Source: Lysobacter sp. K5869
GTDB taxonomy: Bacteria > Pseudomonadota > Gammaproteobacteria > Xanthomonadales > Xanthomonadaceae
Length of the DNA: 64,000 nt
NCBI RefSeq assembly: GCF_018847975.1
Contig: NZ_CP072597.1
Location: 868,001-932,000, forward strand
Reading direction: 5' to 3'
The notes under the pieces were generated by a model, which ran no database searches, was not told the origin of the DNA, and saw only the letters and a program-made list of their open reading frames with translations. A program made the translations under genes and the position numbers. Every line of letters starts with the position of its first letter. Positions within the stretch are counted from its first letter, which is position 1. Of the stretch, positions 25,867-51,032 are shown one piece after another.

Positions 25867-27051
25867 TCAGCGGCCGGCGCCGGCGGGCGCGTCGGGCTTG
25901 CGCGCCGGCGCCTGCTGCACCAGCACCGCCTGCACCTTCATGTCCGGCTCGACTTTCTGCACGCCTTCCACGATCACCCGCTCGCCCGATTTCAATCCTT
26001 CCTCGACCAGCCAACGGTCGCCGACGGTGCGCGAGACCCGCACCGCGCGCCGTTCGACCTTGTTGTCGCGGCCGACCACCCAGGCGCTGGCCTTGCCGTC
26101 GGCGTCGAGCGCGATGGCCTGCTGTGGCGCCAGCAAGGCGTCGGCGAGCGTGCCTTCCTGGATCGCGGCGCGCACGTACATGCCCGGCAGCAAGGTCAGA
26201 TCGGGATTGGGCACCACCGCGCGCAGCAGGAAATTGCCGGTGCCCGGATCGACGGTCACGTCCGAGAACTGCAGCCGGCCTGGGTGCGGATAACGCGCGC
26301 CGTTCTCCAGCTGGATGCTCACCGATGCGCCCGCGCCGCTGGAACGCAGGCGGCCGGAATCGATCGCCTGCTTGAGCGCGAGCCAGTTCGCGCTGGGCTG
26401 GTTCACGTCCACGTAGATCGGATCGAGCTTCTGCACCAGGGCCAGCGGCGCGTCCTGATTGGCGGTGACCAGCGAGCCCTCGGTCACGTCCGACTTGCCG
26501 ATCCGCCCGGCGATGGGCGAGACGATGCTCGCGTACGCCAGATTGACCCGCGCGCTTTCCAACGCCGCGCGCGCCACGCCGACTTCGGCGTTGGCCTGAT
26601 CCTCGGCCAACGCCGCGTTCTCGTTGTCCTGCGCGCTGATCGCGTGGATCTTGACCAGCTCGCGCGAACGCCGCGCGGTGGCGCGGGCCGCGTTCGCGGT
26701 CGCCTCGGCCTTGCGCAGCGCGGCTTGCGCGCTGTTGTAACTGGCGCGGTAAGTCGCCGCGTCGAGCTCGTACAACGGCTGCCCGGCGCGCACCGCCTGG
26801 CCTTCGACGAACAAACGCTTGTGCACGATGCCGCCGACCTGCGGGCGGATATCGGCGACTTGCGTGGCGCGGGTGCGGCCCGGCACGTCCTGAGTCAATT
26901 CCAGCGGGCCGCTCTTGAGTTCGACCACGCCCACTTGCGGCGGCGGCTCCGCGCCGTCCTCCTGCGAGCGGCTTTCGCCGCAGGCAGGCAGGATCAACAC
27001 GGCCGCGCATGCCGCGGCCAACGCCGCGGCTCGTCTTCCTGACCAACGCAC
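25867..27051 (-). CDS. RND periplasmic adaptor (membrane fusion protein), lipoprotein
   Basis: A 394-residue AcrA-type adaptor. The signal ends in the lipobox LPAC with Cys at residue 24. The order barrel, lipoyl half-motif, helical hairpin, lipoyl half-motif, beta-barrel is seen: VEGQAVRAGQPLYELD (lipoyl), a coiled segment with AALRKAEATANAARA, and YASIVSPIAGRIGKSDVTEG. It connects the pump encoded 16 bases downstream to an outer-membrane channel. It is 11 bases after the acyltransferase stop. Confidence 0.92.
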   Translation of the reverse strand: MRWSGRRAAALAAACAAVLILPACGESRSQEDGAEPPPQVGVVELKSGPLELTQDVPGRTRATQVADIRPQVGGIVHKRLFVEGQAVRAGQPLYELDAATYRASYNSAQAALRKAEATANAARATARRSRELVKIHAISAQDNENAALAEDQANAEVGVARAALESARVNLAYASIVSPIAGRIGKSDVTEGSLVTANQDAPLALVQKLDPIYVDVNQPSANWLALKQAIDSGRLRSSGAGASVSIQLENGARYPHPGRLQFSDVTVDPGTGNFLLRAVVPNPDLTLLPGMYVRAAIQEGTLADALLAPQQAIALDADGKASAWVVGRDNKVERRAVRVSRTVGDRWLVEEGLKSGERVIVEGVQKVEPDMKVQAVLVQQAPARKPDAPAGAGR

Positions 27052-27062
27052 GACGATTCCTC

Positions 27063-29090
27063 CTAGCGGCCGCCCGGCACGGGGCCGTGACTGGCGTCGA
27101 GAACGACCGGATCGATGTAGCCGACGCTCTCAAGAATATAGAACTTGCGCAAGTGGAACGTGTCGCGATAGATCGGCTCGTCGCCCTTGGTGATCGAACG
27201 GCACACGCCGTCCGGACACAGGCCGCTGAGCGGATCGATCAGGCTGGCGTTATTGTCCTTGGCGATCTGGCGCAGACGCGCCAGGAAGGGTTCGTAAGCC
27301 TGCAGCAGGCTTTCCTTGGTCGCCGGCGGGCTGTTGACCTTGAAGCCCGGCGCGAACAGCGTGCGCTGCACCATCTGCCGCGGCGCGAAGCCCGGATTCA
27401 GCGGCGCGTTGAGCACGATGTAGACCTTCTTGCCGGACGCGGCGAAGCCTTCGACCATGCGCCGCACGTTGTCCAGCGCCGGATCGGCGACCGGCAGCAG
27501 CGGACGCACTTCGCCGACATGGTCGCTGTCGCGGTTGCCGGTGAGGTAGGAGTACCAGGAGAAACCGATCACCACCGATTCGATCGGATCGGTCTTGGCC
27601 AGCGCGATCGCGTCGGCCAGCAGCTGCCGGCACTTGGCGTGAGCGACGCGGGTGATTTCGTCGTGCGGCGCGCAGCCCGGGCGCCAGGCGAAGATCGCGC
27701 CGCGGCTGTTGCCGGGATTTTCCTTGAGCACCTTTTCGACCCGGCCGTGATACTGCGCCAGGGTGCTGTCGCCGATGAACAAAACCTTCTTGGCGCCGTC
27801 GCCGATGTTGAGGATGCCGGGCTCTTCGGGGTACGGGAAATCCTCGTTCTCCGCCGCCAGGATCTTGGCCACGTCGGCCGGAATCGGACGCGAGGGGATC
27901 TGGGTCTTGTAGGTCAGCCAGCCGCCGAGCGCGCACACGGCCATGGTCGCGAACAAGCCGCCGGCGACCTTGAAGGTTTTCGGCGAACCGCGCAACGGAC
28001 GCTCGATGAAGCGATAGGTCAGCCACGCCAGCAGGACCGACAGCGCCACCAGCCCCACGCGCAGCGCCGGGGTGTAGTCGCGCCAGTCCATGGTGTGCGC
28101 CAGCGACAGCAGCGGCCAATGCCACAGGTACAGCGGATAGCTGATCAGGCCGACGAACACCATCCAGCGCTGGCTGAGCACGCGCCGGCTGATGAAGCTG
28201 TCGGGGCCGGCGGAGATCAGCAGCACCGAGCCGAACACCGGCGCCAGCGCCCACCAGCCCGGGAATTCCATCTTGTTGTGCAGGAACGCGAACGAGCCCA
28301 GCAGCAGCACCGCGCCGAGGTTGGCGCGGGCGTTGTCGCCGAACAGGCCGGCGCGCGGCACCCACGCCGGCAGCGCTTCGTGGCCGCCGTGCGCGGCCTT
28401 GTTCTGGGTCGCGAACGCGAGCAGACCGCCGAGCGCGAGTTCCCACAAACGGCTGCTCGGCAGGTAGAAGGCCTGCAGCGGATCTTCGTGCACGGACGAC
28501 ACGTTGAGGTAGAACGACACCGCGCTGATCGCCGCGAGCAGCGCGACCTGCCAGCGGCCCAGGCGCCAGGTCGCCCACAGCAGCAGCGGCCAGACGAAGT
28601 AGAACTGCTCCTCCACGCCCAGCGACCATAGATGCACGAGCGGCGCCTCGATCGCGCCGAAGTACAGATTGGTGTCGATGAACAGACTCAGGTTGAGCAC
28701 GAACGCCGCGCCCGCGGCGATGTGTTTGCCCAACTGCTCGAATTCGTCCGGCAACAACACCGCCCAGCCGAGCGCGAACACGGTCAGCATCATCGCGATC
28801 AGCGCCGGGAAGATGCGCTTGATGCGGCGGCCGTAGAAGCCCAGCAGGCTGAATTCGCCCTTGTTGAGCGCGCGCAGCAGGATGCCGGTGATCAGAAAGC
28901 CGGAAATCACGAAGAAGATGTCGACGCCGACGAAGCCGCCGGGAATCAACTCGGGAAAGGCGTGGAAGATCACCACCGGCAACACGGCGACGGCGCGCAG
29001 GCCGTCCACGTCGGGCCGGTAATCCAGATGCGGCGCGGCGGGTTTGGTTTTCGCCGTCGCGGCGGCGACGGCTACGGAAGCTGAGGACAT
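27063..29090 (-). CDS. OafA/YrhL-type membrane acyltransferase with C-terminal SGNH domain
   Basis: A 675-residue acyltransferase-3 protein. The start of the membrane domain (YRPDVDGLRAVAVLPVV and VDIFFVISGFLIT) is followed by about ten helices to residue 380, with the family RxxR-type and FxGVDxFF motifs, and then a periplasmic SGNH domain (about 430-670) showing VLFIGDSTLAQ and, near the end, DTFHLRKF, the Asp-His pair. Such fusions O-acetylate sugars or peptidic polymers. Its location in an NRPS operon with an MBOAT/SGNH pair suggests tailoring of the product or cell surface; neither is proven. Confidence 0.9.
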   Translation of the reverse strand: MSSASVAVAAATAKTKPAAPHLDYRPDVDGLRAVAVLPVVIFHAFPELIPGGFVGVDIFFVISGFLITGILLRALNKGEFSLLGFYGRRIKRIFPALIAMMLTVFALGWAVLLPDEFEQLGKHIAAGAAFVLNLSLFIDTNLYFGAIEAPLVHLWSLGVEEQFYFVWPLLLWATWRLGRWQVALLAAISAVSFYLNVSSVHEDPLQAFYLPSSRLWELALGGLLAFATQNKAAHGGHEALPAWVPRAGLFGDNARANLGAVLLLGSFAFLHNKMEFPGWWALAPVFGSVLLISAGPDSFISRRVLSQRWMVFVGLISYPLYLWHWPLLSLAHTMDWRDYTPALRVGLVALSVLLAWLTYRFIERPLRGSPKTFKVAGGLFATMAVCALGGWLTYKTQIPSRPIPADVAKILAAENEDFPYPEEPGILNIGDGAKKVLFIGDSTLAQYHGRVEKVLKENPGNSRGAIFAWRPGCAPHDEITRVAHAKCRQLLADAIALAKTDPIESVVIGFSWYSYLTGNRDSDHVGEVRPLLPVADPALDNVRRMVEGFAASGKKVYIVLNAPLNPGFAPRQMVQRTLFAPGFKVNSPPATKESLLQAYEPFLARLRQIAKDNNASLIDPLSGLCPDGVCRSITKGDEPIYRDTFHLRKFYILESVGYIDPVVLDASHGPVPGGR

Positions 29091-29169
29091 GGGAACACCT
29101 GTATTCGTAATCGACTGATTGACTCGGTTCGCACAACGGTGGGGCGCTACGCGCGGGCGCGCGCGGCGC

Positions 29170-30366
29170 TCATCCGTCGCCGGGTCTGCGCTTGCCCTCC
29201 TCGCGCCAGCCCTTGCTGCGGGTCTTCAGCCATTCGACGCGGTCGAGCAGCACGCGCACATAAGCGTCGGTGTACGCCTGCGCGCCGGCCTGGGAGAGAT
29301 GCGACCACTCGGGAATGTCGAGGTTGCGCATCTGCGCGTAGTCCTCGAAGTTCACCCCGAAGCTGCCGGTTTCGCGCACGATCCGGTCCCAGCCGGTCGC
29401 GCGCGGGAAGCGCTGGTGCTCGGCCGCGAGCAGCGGACCGGCCGACGGCGCGCGCAGCCACACCACTTCGCCGCCGCGCGCGCGGATGCGGTCGATGTCG
29501 ACCTTGGCCTTGGCGATGGTGGAATCGATCAGTTCCTGGCTGGCCGGATCGCCTTCCCAGTACTGCTGCCACACATAGCGCGCGTGCGCGTTCAATTTCG
29601 GATCGGTCGCGACCCGGTTCCACAGATACAGCTGGCGGTCGTCGTAGGCTTCGCTGATCTTCCACACCTCCAGCGGTTCCACGCCCGGGCGCACCGGCCA
29701 GTCCAGGCGCTTGAGCAGGTCGAAGGCCTTGTAGTTGCTGTCGAGGAAGGCCAGATGGCGCGAGGCTTCCTTGTAGAGATAGTGGCCCGAGCGCTGCGAC
29801 GGCGACTGGTCCTTGAGGTACTTGAGCACCGACACGCGGCGGCCGTAGTCGTCGGTGAACAGGCTCGGCTCGCTGATGCCGATCACCACCAAGCCCTTGA
29901 AGCGCTCGTCGTCGGCCAGATCGTGCAGGAACGGCAGCGAACTGGTCGCCGGCAGCGCGAGCTGCACGGGGCGGCGCCCGGTCAGTTCCTTCCACTTCGC
30001 CAGTTCGGTGCCGAACAGGATGCGCGAGTCGCCGATGATGACCACCGCGTCGGCCGGCGAGCGGTCGAGCCGGCGCCGTTCCTCGACCCAGTAATCGCGG
30101 TCGTCGTCGAGGTCGCCCGCGGCCAGACCGAGGTTGCGCATCGCCATTTCCCACCCGAGCATCAGCGCGAAGGTGGTGACCAACACCGCGACCATGATCT
30201 TCGGCCATGGATGATCCGGCACCGGCCGCTGCAGCCCGGTGCCGAAGCTGCTTTCGGAGTCGGCGGTGGAAACGGCCGATTTCGACCGCTGCGACGGATC
30301 CGGGCCGAGCAAGTCCGGCGCGGCCGCGGTGCCGTCAAAACTGGAAGTAGATGAAACCATCGCCAT
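29170..30366 (-). CDS. AlgJ/PatB-like SGNH O-acetyltransferase, membrane-anchored
   Basis: A 398-residue protein with a cytoplasmic Ser-rich N-terminus, one membrane helix (about 55-75, IMVAVLVTTFALMLGW), then an SGNH-like periplasmic domain: VVIIGDSRILFG holds the nucleophilic Ser, and IPEWSHLSQ the DxxH-type His (Asp replaced by Glu/Pro neighbours). It overlaps the MBOAT gene by 32 bases, the usual arrangement of AlgI/AlgJ or PatA/PatB pairs, in which MBOAT passes acyl groups across the membrane to the SGNH partner. Confidence 0.78.
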   Translation of the reverse strand: MAMVSSTSSFDGTAAAPDLLGPDPSQRSKSAVSTADSESSFGTGLQRPVPDHPWPKIMVAVLVTTFALMLGWEMAMRNLGLAAGDLDDDRDYWVEERRRLDRSPADAVVIIGDSRILFGTELAKWKELTGRRPVQLALPATSSLPFLHDLADDERFKGLVVIGISEPSLFTDDYGRRVSVLKYLKDQSPSQRSGHYLYKEASRHLAFLDSNYKAFDLLKRLDWPVRPGVEPLEVWKISEAYDDRQLYLWNRVATDPKLNAHARYVWQQYWEGDPASQELIDSTIAKAKVDIDRIRARGGEVVWLRAPSAGPLLAAEHQRFPRATGWDRIVRETGSFGVNFEDYAQMRNLDIPEWSHLSQAGAQAYTDAYVRVLLDRVEWLKTRSKGWREEGKRRPGDG

Positions 30367-31756
30367 TTCCCTGGGTAATGATGGTCAAGAACAACATGCC
30401 GCTGAGCGCGCAAACCACGACCCACGCCGGGGTGCGCGCGACCACGCTTTCCAATTCCTTGTCGCGCATCTTCCAATGCGCGAACAGCGTCGCGGCGATG
30501 CACAGCGTGCTGAGGCCGATCTGATACAGCGACAGCACCGGCAGCGCGTCGCGGTGGAAGCCGACCATGCTCTTGAACAGCGACATCGCCTCGGTCAGCG
30601 TCGGCGAGCGGAACAGCACGCGCATCGCCGAGACCAAGGTGAAGGTGAACAGCATCATGGTGATCGCGTACCAAGCGCCCTGCGGAAAACGCCAGCCCTT
30701 GGTCCAGCGGCGCAGCAGGCGTTCGGCGCACAGCATCAATCCGAACACGCCGCCCCAGACCACGAAGGTCCAGTTGGCGCCGTGCCACAGGCCGCTGATG
30801 AGCAGGGTGATCATCAGATTGACGTTGGTGCGCAGCTCGCCCTTGCGGCTGCCGCCGAGCGGGAAGTAGACGTAGTCGCGCAGCCAGGTCGAGAACGACA
30901 TGTGCCAACGCCGCCAGTACTCGGCCACGCCCACCGCCGCGAACGGCGCGCGGAAGTTGTTGGGGATGCTGAAACCCAGGCACATCGCCGCGCCGATGGC
31001 GGTGATCGAGTAGCCGGCGAAGTCGAAGAACACCTGCGCCGAGAACGAGATCGTCGCCACCCACGCGTCCAGGCCGTTGACCGGTTCGCCCCAGCCGTAG
31101 ACCGCGTCGGCCGCCGGCGCCAGCATCGCGTCGGCCAGCACCACTTTTTCGAACAGGCCGAAGATCATCAACGCCAAGCCCCAGCCCAACTGGTTGGCCG
31201 TGGCGGTGCGCGGACGCTGGAACTGCGGCACCAGATCGGCGGTGCGCAGGATCGGGCCGGCCACCAGCTGGGTGAAGAAGGCCACGAACAAGGCGAAATC
31301 GAACAGCTTCGGAATCGGCTCGACCCGCTTCCAGTACACGTCCAGGGTGTAGGACATCGAATGGAAGATGTAGAACGAGATGCCGACCGGCAGCAGGATG
31401 TCCCACTTCGGCGCCTTGTACTCCACGCCGATCAATCCCATCAACGCCGCCCAGTTCTCCTGCGCCCAGTTGCCGTACTTGAAGAAGGCCAGGAAGCTGA
31501 GGTTGAACATCAGCGACAGGATCAGCCACAGCTTGCGCTTGCGTTGATCGGTCTGACGGTGGATCTGCAGCGCCGCGGCCCAGTCGACCGCGGTCGACGC
31601 CCACAGCAGCAACAGGAACGGCGGGTTCCAGGCGGCGTAGAACAGATAGCTCGCCACCAACAGATTGGCCTTCTTGACCGACCACGGCAGCTTCAGGTTG
31701 TGCAGGAACAGCACGACCACGAAAAACACCAGGAACGTGAGCGAATTAAAGACCAC
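30335..31756 (-). CDS. MBOAT acyltransferase (AlgI/PatA/DltB-like)
   Basis: A 473-residue polytopic protein with at least ten hydrophobic segments. The MBOAT signature is clear: FSTWLRDYVYFPLGGS near residue 285 and the catalytic-His segment LISGLWHGANWTFVVWGG near 315-332. It moves acyl groups from cytoplasmic donors across the membrane. It is 33 bases after the KMO stop and overlaps the SGNH gene. In known systems these proteins acetylate alginate, peptidoglycan or teichoic acid; placement inside an NRPS operon is unusual. Confidence 0.92.
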   Translation of the reverse strand: MVFNSLTFLVFFVVVLFLHNLKLPWSVKKANLLVASYLFYAAWNPPFLLLLWASTAVDWAAALQIHRQTDQRKRKLWLILSLMFNLSFLAFFKYGNWAQENWAALMGLIGVEYKAPKWDILLPVGISFYIFHSMSYTLDVYWKRVEPIPKLFDFALFVAFFTQLVAGPILRTADLVPQFQRPRTATANQLGWGLALMIFGLFEKVVLADAMLAPAADAVYGWGEPVNGLDAWVATISFSAQVFFDFAGYSITAIGAAMCLGFSIPNNFRAPFAAVGVAEYWRRWHMSFSTWLRDYVYFPLGGSRKGELRTNVNLMITLLISGLWHGANWTFVVWGGVFGLMLCAERLLRRWTKGWRFPQGAWYAITMMLFTFTLVSAMRVLFRSPTLTEAMSLFKSMVGFHRDALPVLSLYQIGLSTLCIAATLFAHWKMRDKELESVVARTPAWVVVCALSGMLFLTIITQGNGDGFIYFQF

Positions 31757-31789
31757 GGCGACTCTCCATTCCTTGGATGCGGGCGGCGC

Positions 31790-33190
31790 TCATCGCAGCC
31801 ACCGCCACGCCGCCCACGCGATCGCGCCGGCGACGCCCACGGCCAACGCGGCCGCCGCCCGGTTGAGGATCGCGTCCTGCCGCCGCGCCCGCGCCTTGGC
31901 CTCGCCGTAGGGCATGGTGGTGTGGGCGATCATCGTGTACAGCGGCAGCCAACGCTTCGGCCACACGCGGTTGAGCGCGATGTCCAGGCGCTTGCGCGCG
32001 ACGAACCACGGCGACTGCACTTTCTTGCGCAGCTCGACGAAGTTCTCCTTGGACAGCTCGCACAGCACGTCGGTGTGCTGGCGCCGCGCCTGCTCGTAAG
32101 CGCGCAGCGCCGCGGCGCGGTCGTCCGGGTGGCTTTCCAGCGCGTTCACCAGCACGCAGCAGTCCTCGAACGCCGAGTTCATGCCCTGGCCGTAGAACGG
32201 ATACACCGCGTGGCAGGCGTCGCCGACCAGCGCGGCCCAGTCGCCGAACGCCCACGGCGCGGTGCGCGTGGTGATCAGCGAGCCGATCGGATGGCGGCTC
32301 CACTGTTCGAGCAACCCCGGCAGCAGCGCGACCAGATCGGGGAAGTACTTGCCGATCAGCGCGGTGATCTGCTCGGGCGTGCGCACGGTCTCGAAGCTGT
32401 CCTCGCCCTCGAACGGCAGGAACAAGGTCAGCGTGTGCGAGCCGTCGCGATTGGGATGCGAGACGAACAGGCAATGGCTGCGCGGCCACACGTGCAGCGC
32501 GGTCAGCTCGATCACCGACTTGCCGTCGGCGTCCGGCGCCAGGGTCAGTTCCTTGTAGCCCCACTCCAGGTATTCCTGGTGGTAGTTGGCGCGCACCCCG
32601 CGCTGCAGCTCGCGCCGCGCGCTGGAGAACGCGCCGTCGGCGCCGACCATCCACTGCGGCCGCACGCTCACCGGGCCGTCGTCGGTCTCGAACTCGAGCG
32701 TGCGCGATTCCTTGTCGATCCGCGCCAGCCGGTGGCCGAAGTGCAGCCGCACCTGCGGATGCTTCTCGGCGTGATCGAGCAGCAAATGCCCCAGTTCGTT
32801 GCGGTCGATCGAATGCAGGACTTCGCCGGCGTCCTTGCCGTAGGGCTGGTAACGGGTGCTGCCGTCGGGCGCGTGGATCACCCGGCCGCTCATCGTCACC
32901 GCCGTATCCAGCACGGTCTGCAGCAGGCCGACCAGTTCCAGCGCGCGCATTCCGCGCTTGGACAGGCCGAGGTTGATCGAGCGGCCTTCGCGGCCGCCGC
33001 GGTTGCGCGGGTCGTTCTGGCGCTCGTACAGATCCACCGCGTAACCGCGCTGGGCCAGCGCCAAGGTCAGCAGCGAACCGGCCAGACCGCCGCCGACGAT
33101 GGCCACGCGCCCGCTCTGCGGCGGCGCATGCGCATCGGGCGCGTTGGCGGCGTCGGCGCCGCCGGCGAGATCGAGGAGGTTCGCGTTCAT
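31790..33190 (-). CDS. kmo: Kynurenine 3-monooxygenase
   Basis: A 466-residue FAD-dependent monooxygenase with the Rossmann motif VAIVGGGLAGSLLTLALAQRGY (parts at residues 29-50), the KMO-specific NRGGREGRSINLGLSKRG near 63-80, VGADGAFSSARR, and the second FAD motif VGDACHAVYPFYGQGMN near 325-341. A C-terminal hydrophobic helix (AAAALAVGVAGAIAWAAW) matches membrane-associated KMOs. It hydroxylates L-kynurenine to 3-hydroxykynurenine. Xanthomonads also use this enzyme for NAD synthesis, so it could be the housekeeping copy; its ATGA overlap with the DUF6875-like gene inside the NRPS operon argues for a role in precursor supply. Confidence 0.92.
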   Translation of the reverse strand: MNANLLDLAGGADAANAPDAHAPPQSGRVAIVGGGLAGSLLTLALAQRGYAVDLYERQNDPRNRGGREGRSINLGLSKRGMRALELVGLLQTVLDTAVTMSGRVIHAPDGSTRYQPYGKDAGEVLHSIDRNELGHLLLDHAEKHPQVRLHFGHRLARIDKESRTLEFETDDGPVSVRPQWMVGADGAFSSARRELQRGVRANYHQEYLEWGYKELTLAPDADGKSVIELTALHVWPRSHCLFVSHPNRDGSHTLTLFLPFEGEDSFETVRTPEQITALIGKYFPDLVALLPGLLEQWSRHPIGSLITTRTAPWAFGDWAALVGDACHAVYPFYGQGMNSAFEDCCVLVNALESHPDDRAAALRAYEQARRQHTDVLCELSKENFVELRKKVQSPWFVARKRLDIALNRVWPKRWLPLYTMIAHTTMPYGEAKARARRQDAILNRAAAALAVGVAGAIAWAAWRWLR

Positions 33191-33996
33191 GCCGGTTCCG
33201 CCGCCTCGTCGCGCGCTTGCGCGCTGCGCGCCTGCGGCGCCGGCGCGCGCATCGACACTTCGGCGACGATCAGCTTCTCCAGCGCGTCGTTGAACTTGAC
33301 CGGCTTGAGCGAGCCGCCGAGCCGGTACAGGTACGAACGCAGGAACGCCGCGCGCTCTTGCGGCGAGTACTGATCGCGGGTCATGAACGGCAGATCCGAT
33401 TCCACCATCAGCCGGATCGCCAGCATCGGCACCGGGCTGCGCAGCGGACGGAACTCGGGATTGCGCAGCCCCGGGCTCTCGTTCATCGAATGGAACTCGC
33501 CGAGCATCATGCCCTGATCGACGAAGTAGGGCTTGAGCTGGTACTGAACCTCGTCGACCAGCGCCGTGCCTTCCGCGCCGCGCGCGGCCAGGGTCGGGAA
33601 CGCGACCAGGAAGGCCTTGTTGATCGACTCGGGCGCCTTGCTCGGCTCGGTCGCCAGGAACACGTTGCGGTATTCCTTGATGATGCGGCCGATGCTCTCC
33701 GCGGTCGGCTCGGCCTCGGTCACCTCGGCGAACCAGATCGTGTCCATGTTGAGCGCGCCGGGCACGAACGGGCAGATCGAGCCGGAGCGGCCGAGCTCCG
33801 GGTGCGGCGCGCCGATGAACTCGCGCACCCACTTGAGCAACTGCGCGCGCACCGAATCGGGCTCGCACTCGCGCTCGACCTCGCTGACCCGCATCAGCCG
33901 CGGCACGCCGTCGGGCACGGCGGCGGCTTGCGCGTTCTTGGCCGCGGCGGCGGCGTGCTTGCACGGCGCCGGGGAGGATCCGCCCTGGGTAGTCAT
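33187..33996 (-). CDS. DUF6875-like protein
   Basis: A 269-residue soluble protein starting at ATG 33996, which has AAGGAG at ideal spacing. The recognisable segment is WVREFIGAPHPELGRSGSICPFVPGAL (in pieces near residues 68-94), followed by NMDTIWFAEV, then EYRNVFLATEPSKA, and a C-terminal PEFRPLRSPVPMLAIR. Proteins with this ICPFVP/DTIW pattern occur beside NRPS genes; their chemistry is not known to me. The stop overlaps the kmo start (ATGA), implying coupled expression and perhaps joint function. Confidence 0.7.
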   Translation of the reverse strand: MTTQGGSSPAPCKHAAAAAKNAQAAAVPDGVPRLMRVSEVERECEPDSVRAQLLKWVREFIGAPHPELGRSGSICPFVPGALNMDTIWFAEVTEAEPTAESIGRIIKEYRNVFLATEPSKAPESINKAFLVAFPTLAARGAEGTALVDEVQYQLKPYFVDQGMMLGEFHSMNESPGLRNPEFRPLRSPVPMLAIRLMVESDLPFMTRDQYSPQERAAFLRSYLYRLGGSLKPVKFNDALEKLIVAEVSMRAPAPQARSAQARDEAAEPA

Positions 33997-34123
33997 TTCG
34001 CGCTCCTTGCTGTTCGTTCGTTTCGCCAACGTTTGCGTTCGACTGCAGACTTCCGTTCCATCGCTGCGTTTCCTTGGGTTGAAGACGGCCGTCCCTCGGG
34101 CCGACTGTCGGTCCGGCCGGGCC

Positions 34124-35455
34124 TCAGTAAGAGGGCTCGGTCAAGACGCGGTTGTTGGGTTCCGGCGCCGCGACGTCGCGGATCTCGTCGATGCGGCGGA
34201 TCGCCGGCACCAGATAGGCGCGCAGCGCGTACAGGCTCATCGACAAGCCGATCAGCACGAACATCAGGCCGATGCCGCGGCCCGGCCCCACGCCGATCAC
34301 CCATCCGACCGAGCCGGCCAACCACCCGCCTTCGCGCAGCGCCGGCTCGAACACGTAGTCCGACAAGGGGCCGGCGAGGCAGTAGCCCACGGCCATCGCC
34401 GCGTTGAGCACCAGCTCCTGGATCGCGAAGCAGCGCCCTTGCAGCTGCGCCGGCACCTTGCTCTGCCACAGCGAATTGTTCGAGGCGTCGATCGCCGGCA
34501 GCATCGTGAACAACACGAAGCCGCAAACCACGACCAAGGCGAACGCGGGATAGACCCCGTGGGCGGCCAGGAACACGCCGCCGATCATCGAAAACACCAG
34601 CACCCCGTCGATTCGCTTCTTCAAACCGCCGGTGAGCGTCATCGCCAGACCGCCCAGCAACAGGCCCGCGCCGCTGGTCGCGTACTGCACGCCGACCCAC
34701 TGCGCGGTGGTGAACGACAGCAGCAGCGGCGCGATCAGCACGCTGGCCACGGCGAACACGAAGTGGTTGTAGCCGTAGACCTTGAGCAGGCCCAATAAGC
34801 CGGGCTGGTCGCGCACGTAGCGCCAGCCGATCTGCGCCTCGCGCCACGGGCTCTGGCGTTCTTCGTCGGGCGCTGGCTCCGCGCGCGGAATCGCGATCAG
34901 GCTCAAGGTGATCAGGCCGATCACGAAGGTCGACGCGTCGATCAGCAACACCCCGCGGAAATCCAGGGTCGCAACCAGGAAACCGGCCAGCAGCGGCCCG
35001 GCGATAGACGCGGCCGCTTCGCCCGAATGCACCAAACCGTTCGCGCGCGGCAGCTGATCGGGCGCGACCAATCTCGGCACGCTGGCCAGGAACGCCGGGT
35101 TGCGGAAGCTGTCCAGCAGCGACGTCATCGCCGCCACCGCGTACACGTGCCAGACCGCGAGATGGCCCAGCGACAGCAGCAGCACCAGCGAGCCCATCAA
35201 CAGCGCCGACAGCACTTCGCAGGTCATCAGGATGCGGCGCCGGTCCCAGCGGTCCACCAGCGCGCCGGCCAGCGGCGCGGCGAAGATCGCCGGCAGCGCG
35301 GTGACGATGAAGGTGATCGCGAACTGGGTGGTCGAGCCGGTGGTGCGCAAGACCCACAAGCCCAAGGCGAAGCTGGACAGGCGCGAGCCGATGCCGGACA
35401 GCATTTGCCCGATCCACAGCAATACGAAACTGCGCGACAGCGCGAGACGGCTCAT
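34124..35455 (-). CDS. MFS exporter (EntS-like, MFS_3)
   Basis: A 443-residue, about 12-helix transporter. The start is ATG 35455 with AAGGAG upstream, and the N-terminus FVLLWIGQMLSGIGSRLSSFALGLW is the typical first helix (shown in pieces: LWIGQMLSGIGS). Motif A appears as GALVDRWDRRRILM (about 64-77). Proteins of this type export siderophores and other NRPS products. It lies 40 bases after the NRPS stop and is the first tailoring/export gene of the operon. A second export route (RND) lies at the operon's other end. Confidence 0.9.
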   Translation of the reverse strand: MSRLALSRSFVLLWIGQMLSGIGSRLSSFALGLWVLRTTGSTTQFAITFIVTALPAIFAAPLAGALVDRWDRRRILMTCEVLSALLMGSLVLLLSLGHLAVWHVYAVAAMTSLLDSFRNPAFLASVPRLVAPDQLPRANGLVHSGEAAASIAGPLLAGFLVATLDFRGVLLIDASTFVIGLITLSLIAIPRAEPAPDEERQSPWREAQIGWRYVRDQPGLLGLLKVYGYNHFVFAVASVLIAPLLLSFTTAQWVGVQYATSGAGLLLGGLAMTLTGGLKKRIDGVLVFSMIGGVFLAAHGVYPAFALVVVCGFVLFTMLPAIDASNNSLWQSKVPAQLQGRCFAIQELVLNAAMAVGYCLAGPLSDYVFEPALREGGWLAGSVGWVIGVGPGRGIGLMFVLIGLSMSLYALRAYLVPAIRRIDEIRDVAAPEPNNRVLTEPSY

Positions 35456-35495
35456 GGCTGAAGCGCTCCTTGCGCGAGGGACGGCGGAGTCGGGG

Positions 35496-51032
<15,537 letters not shown>

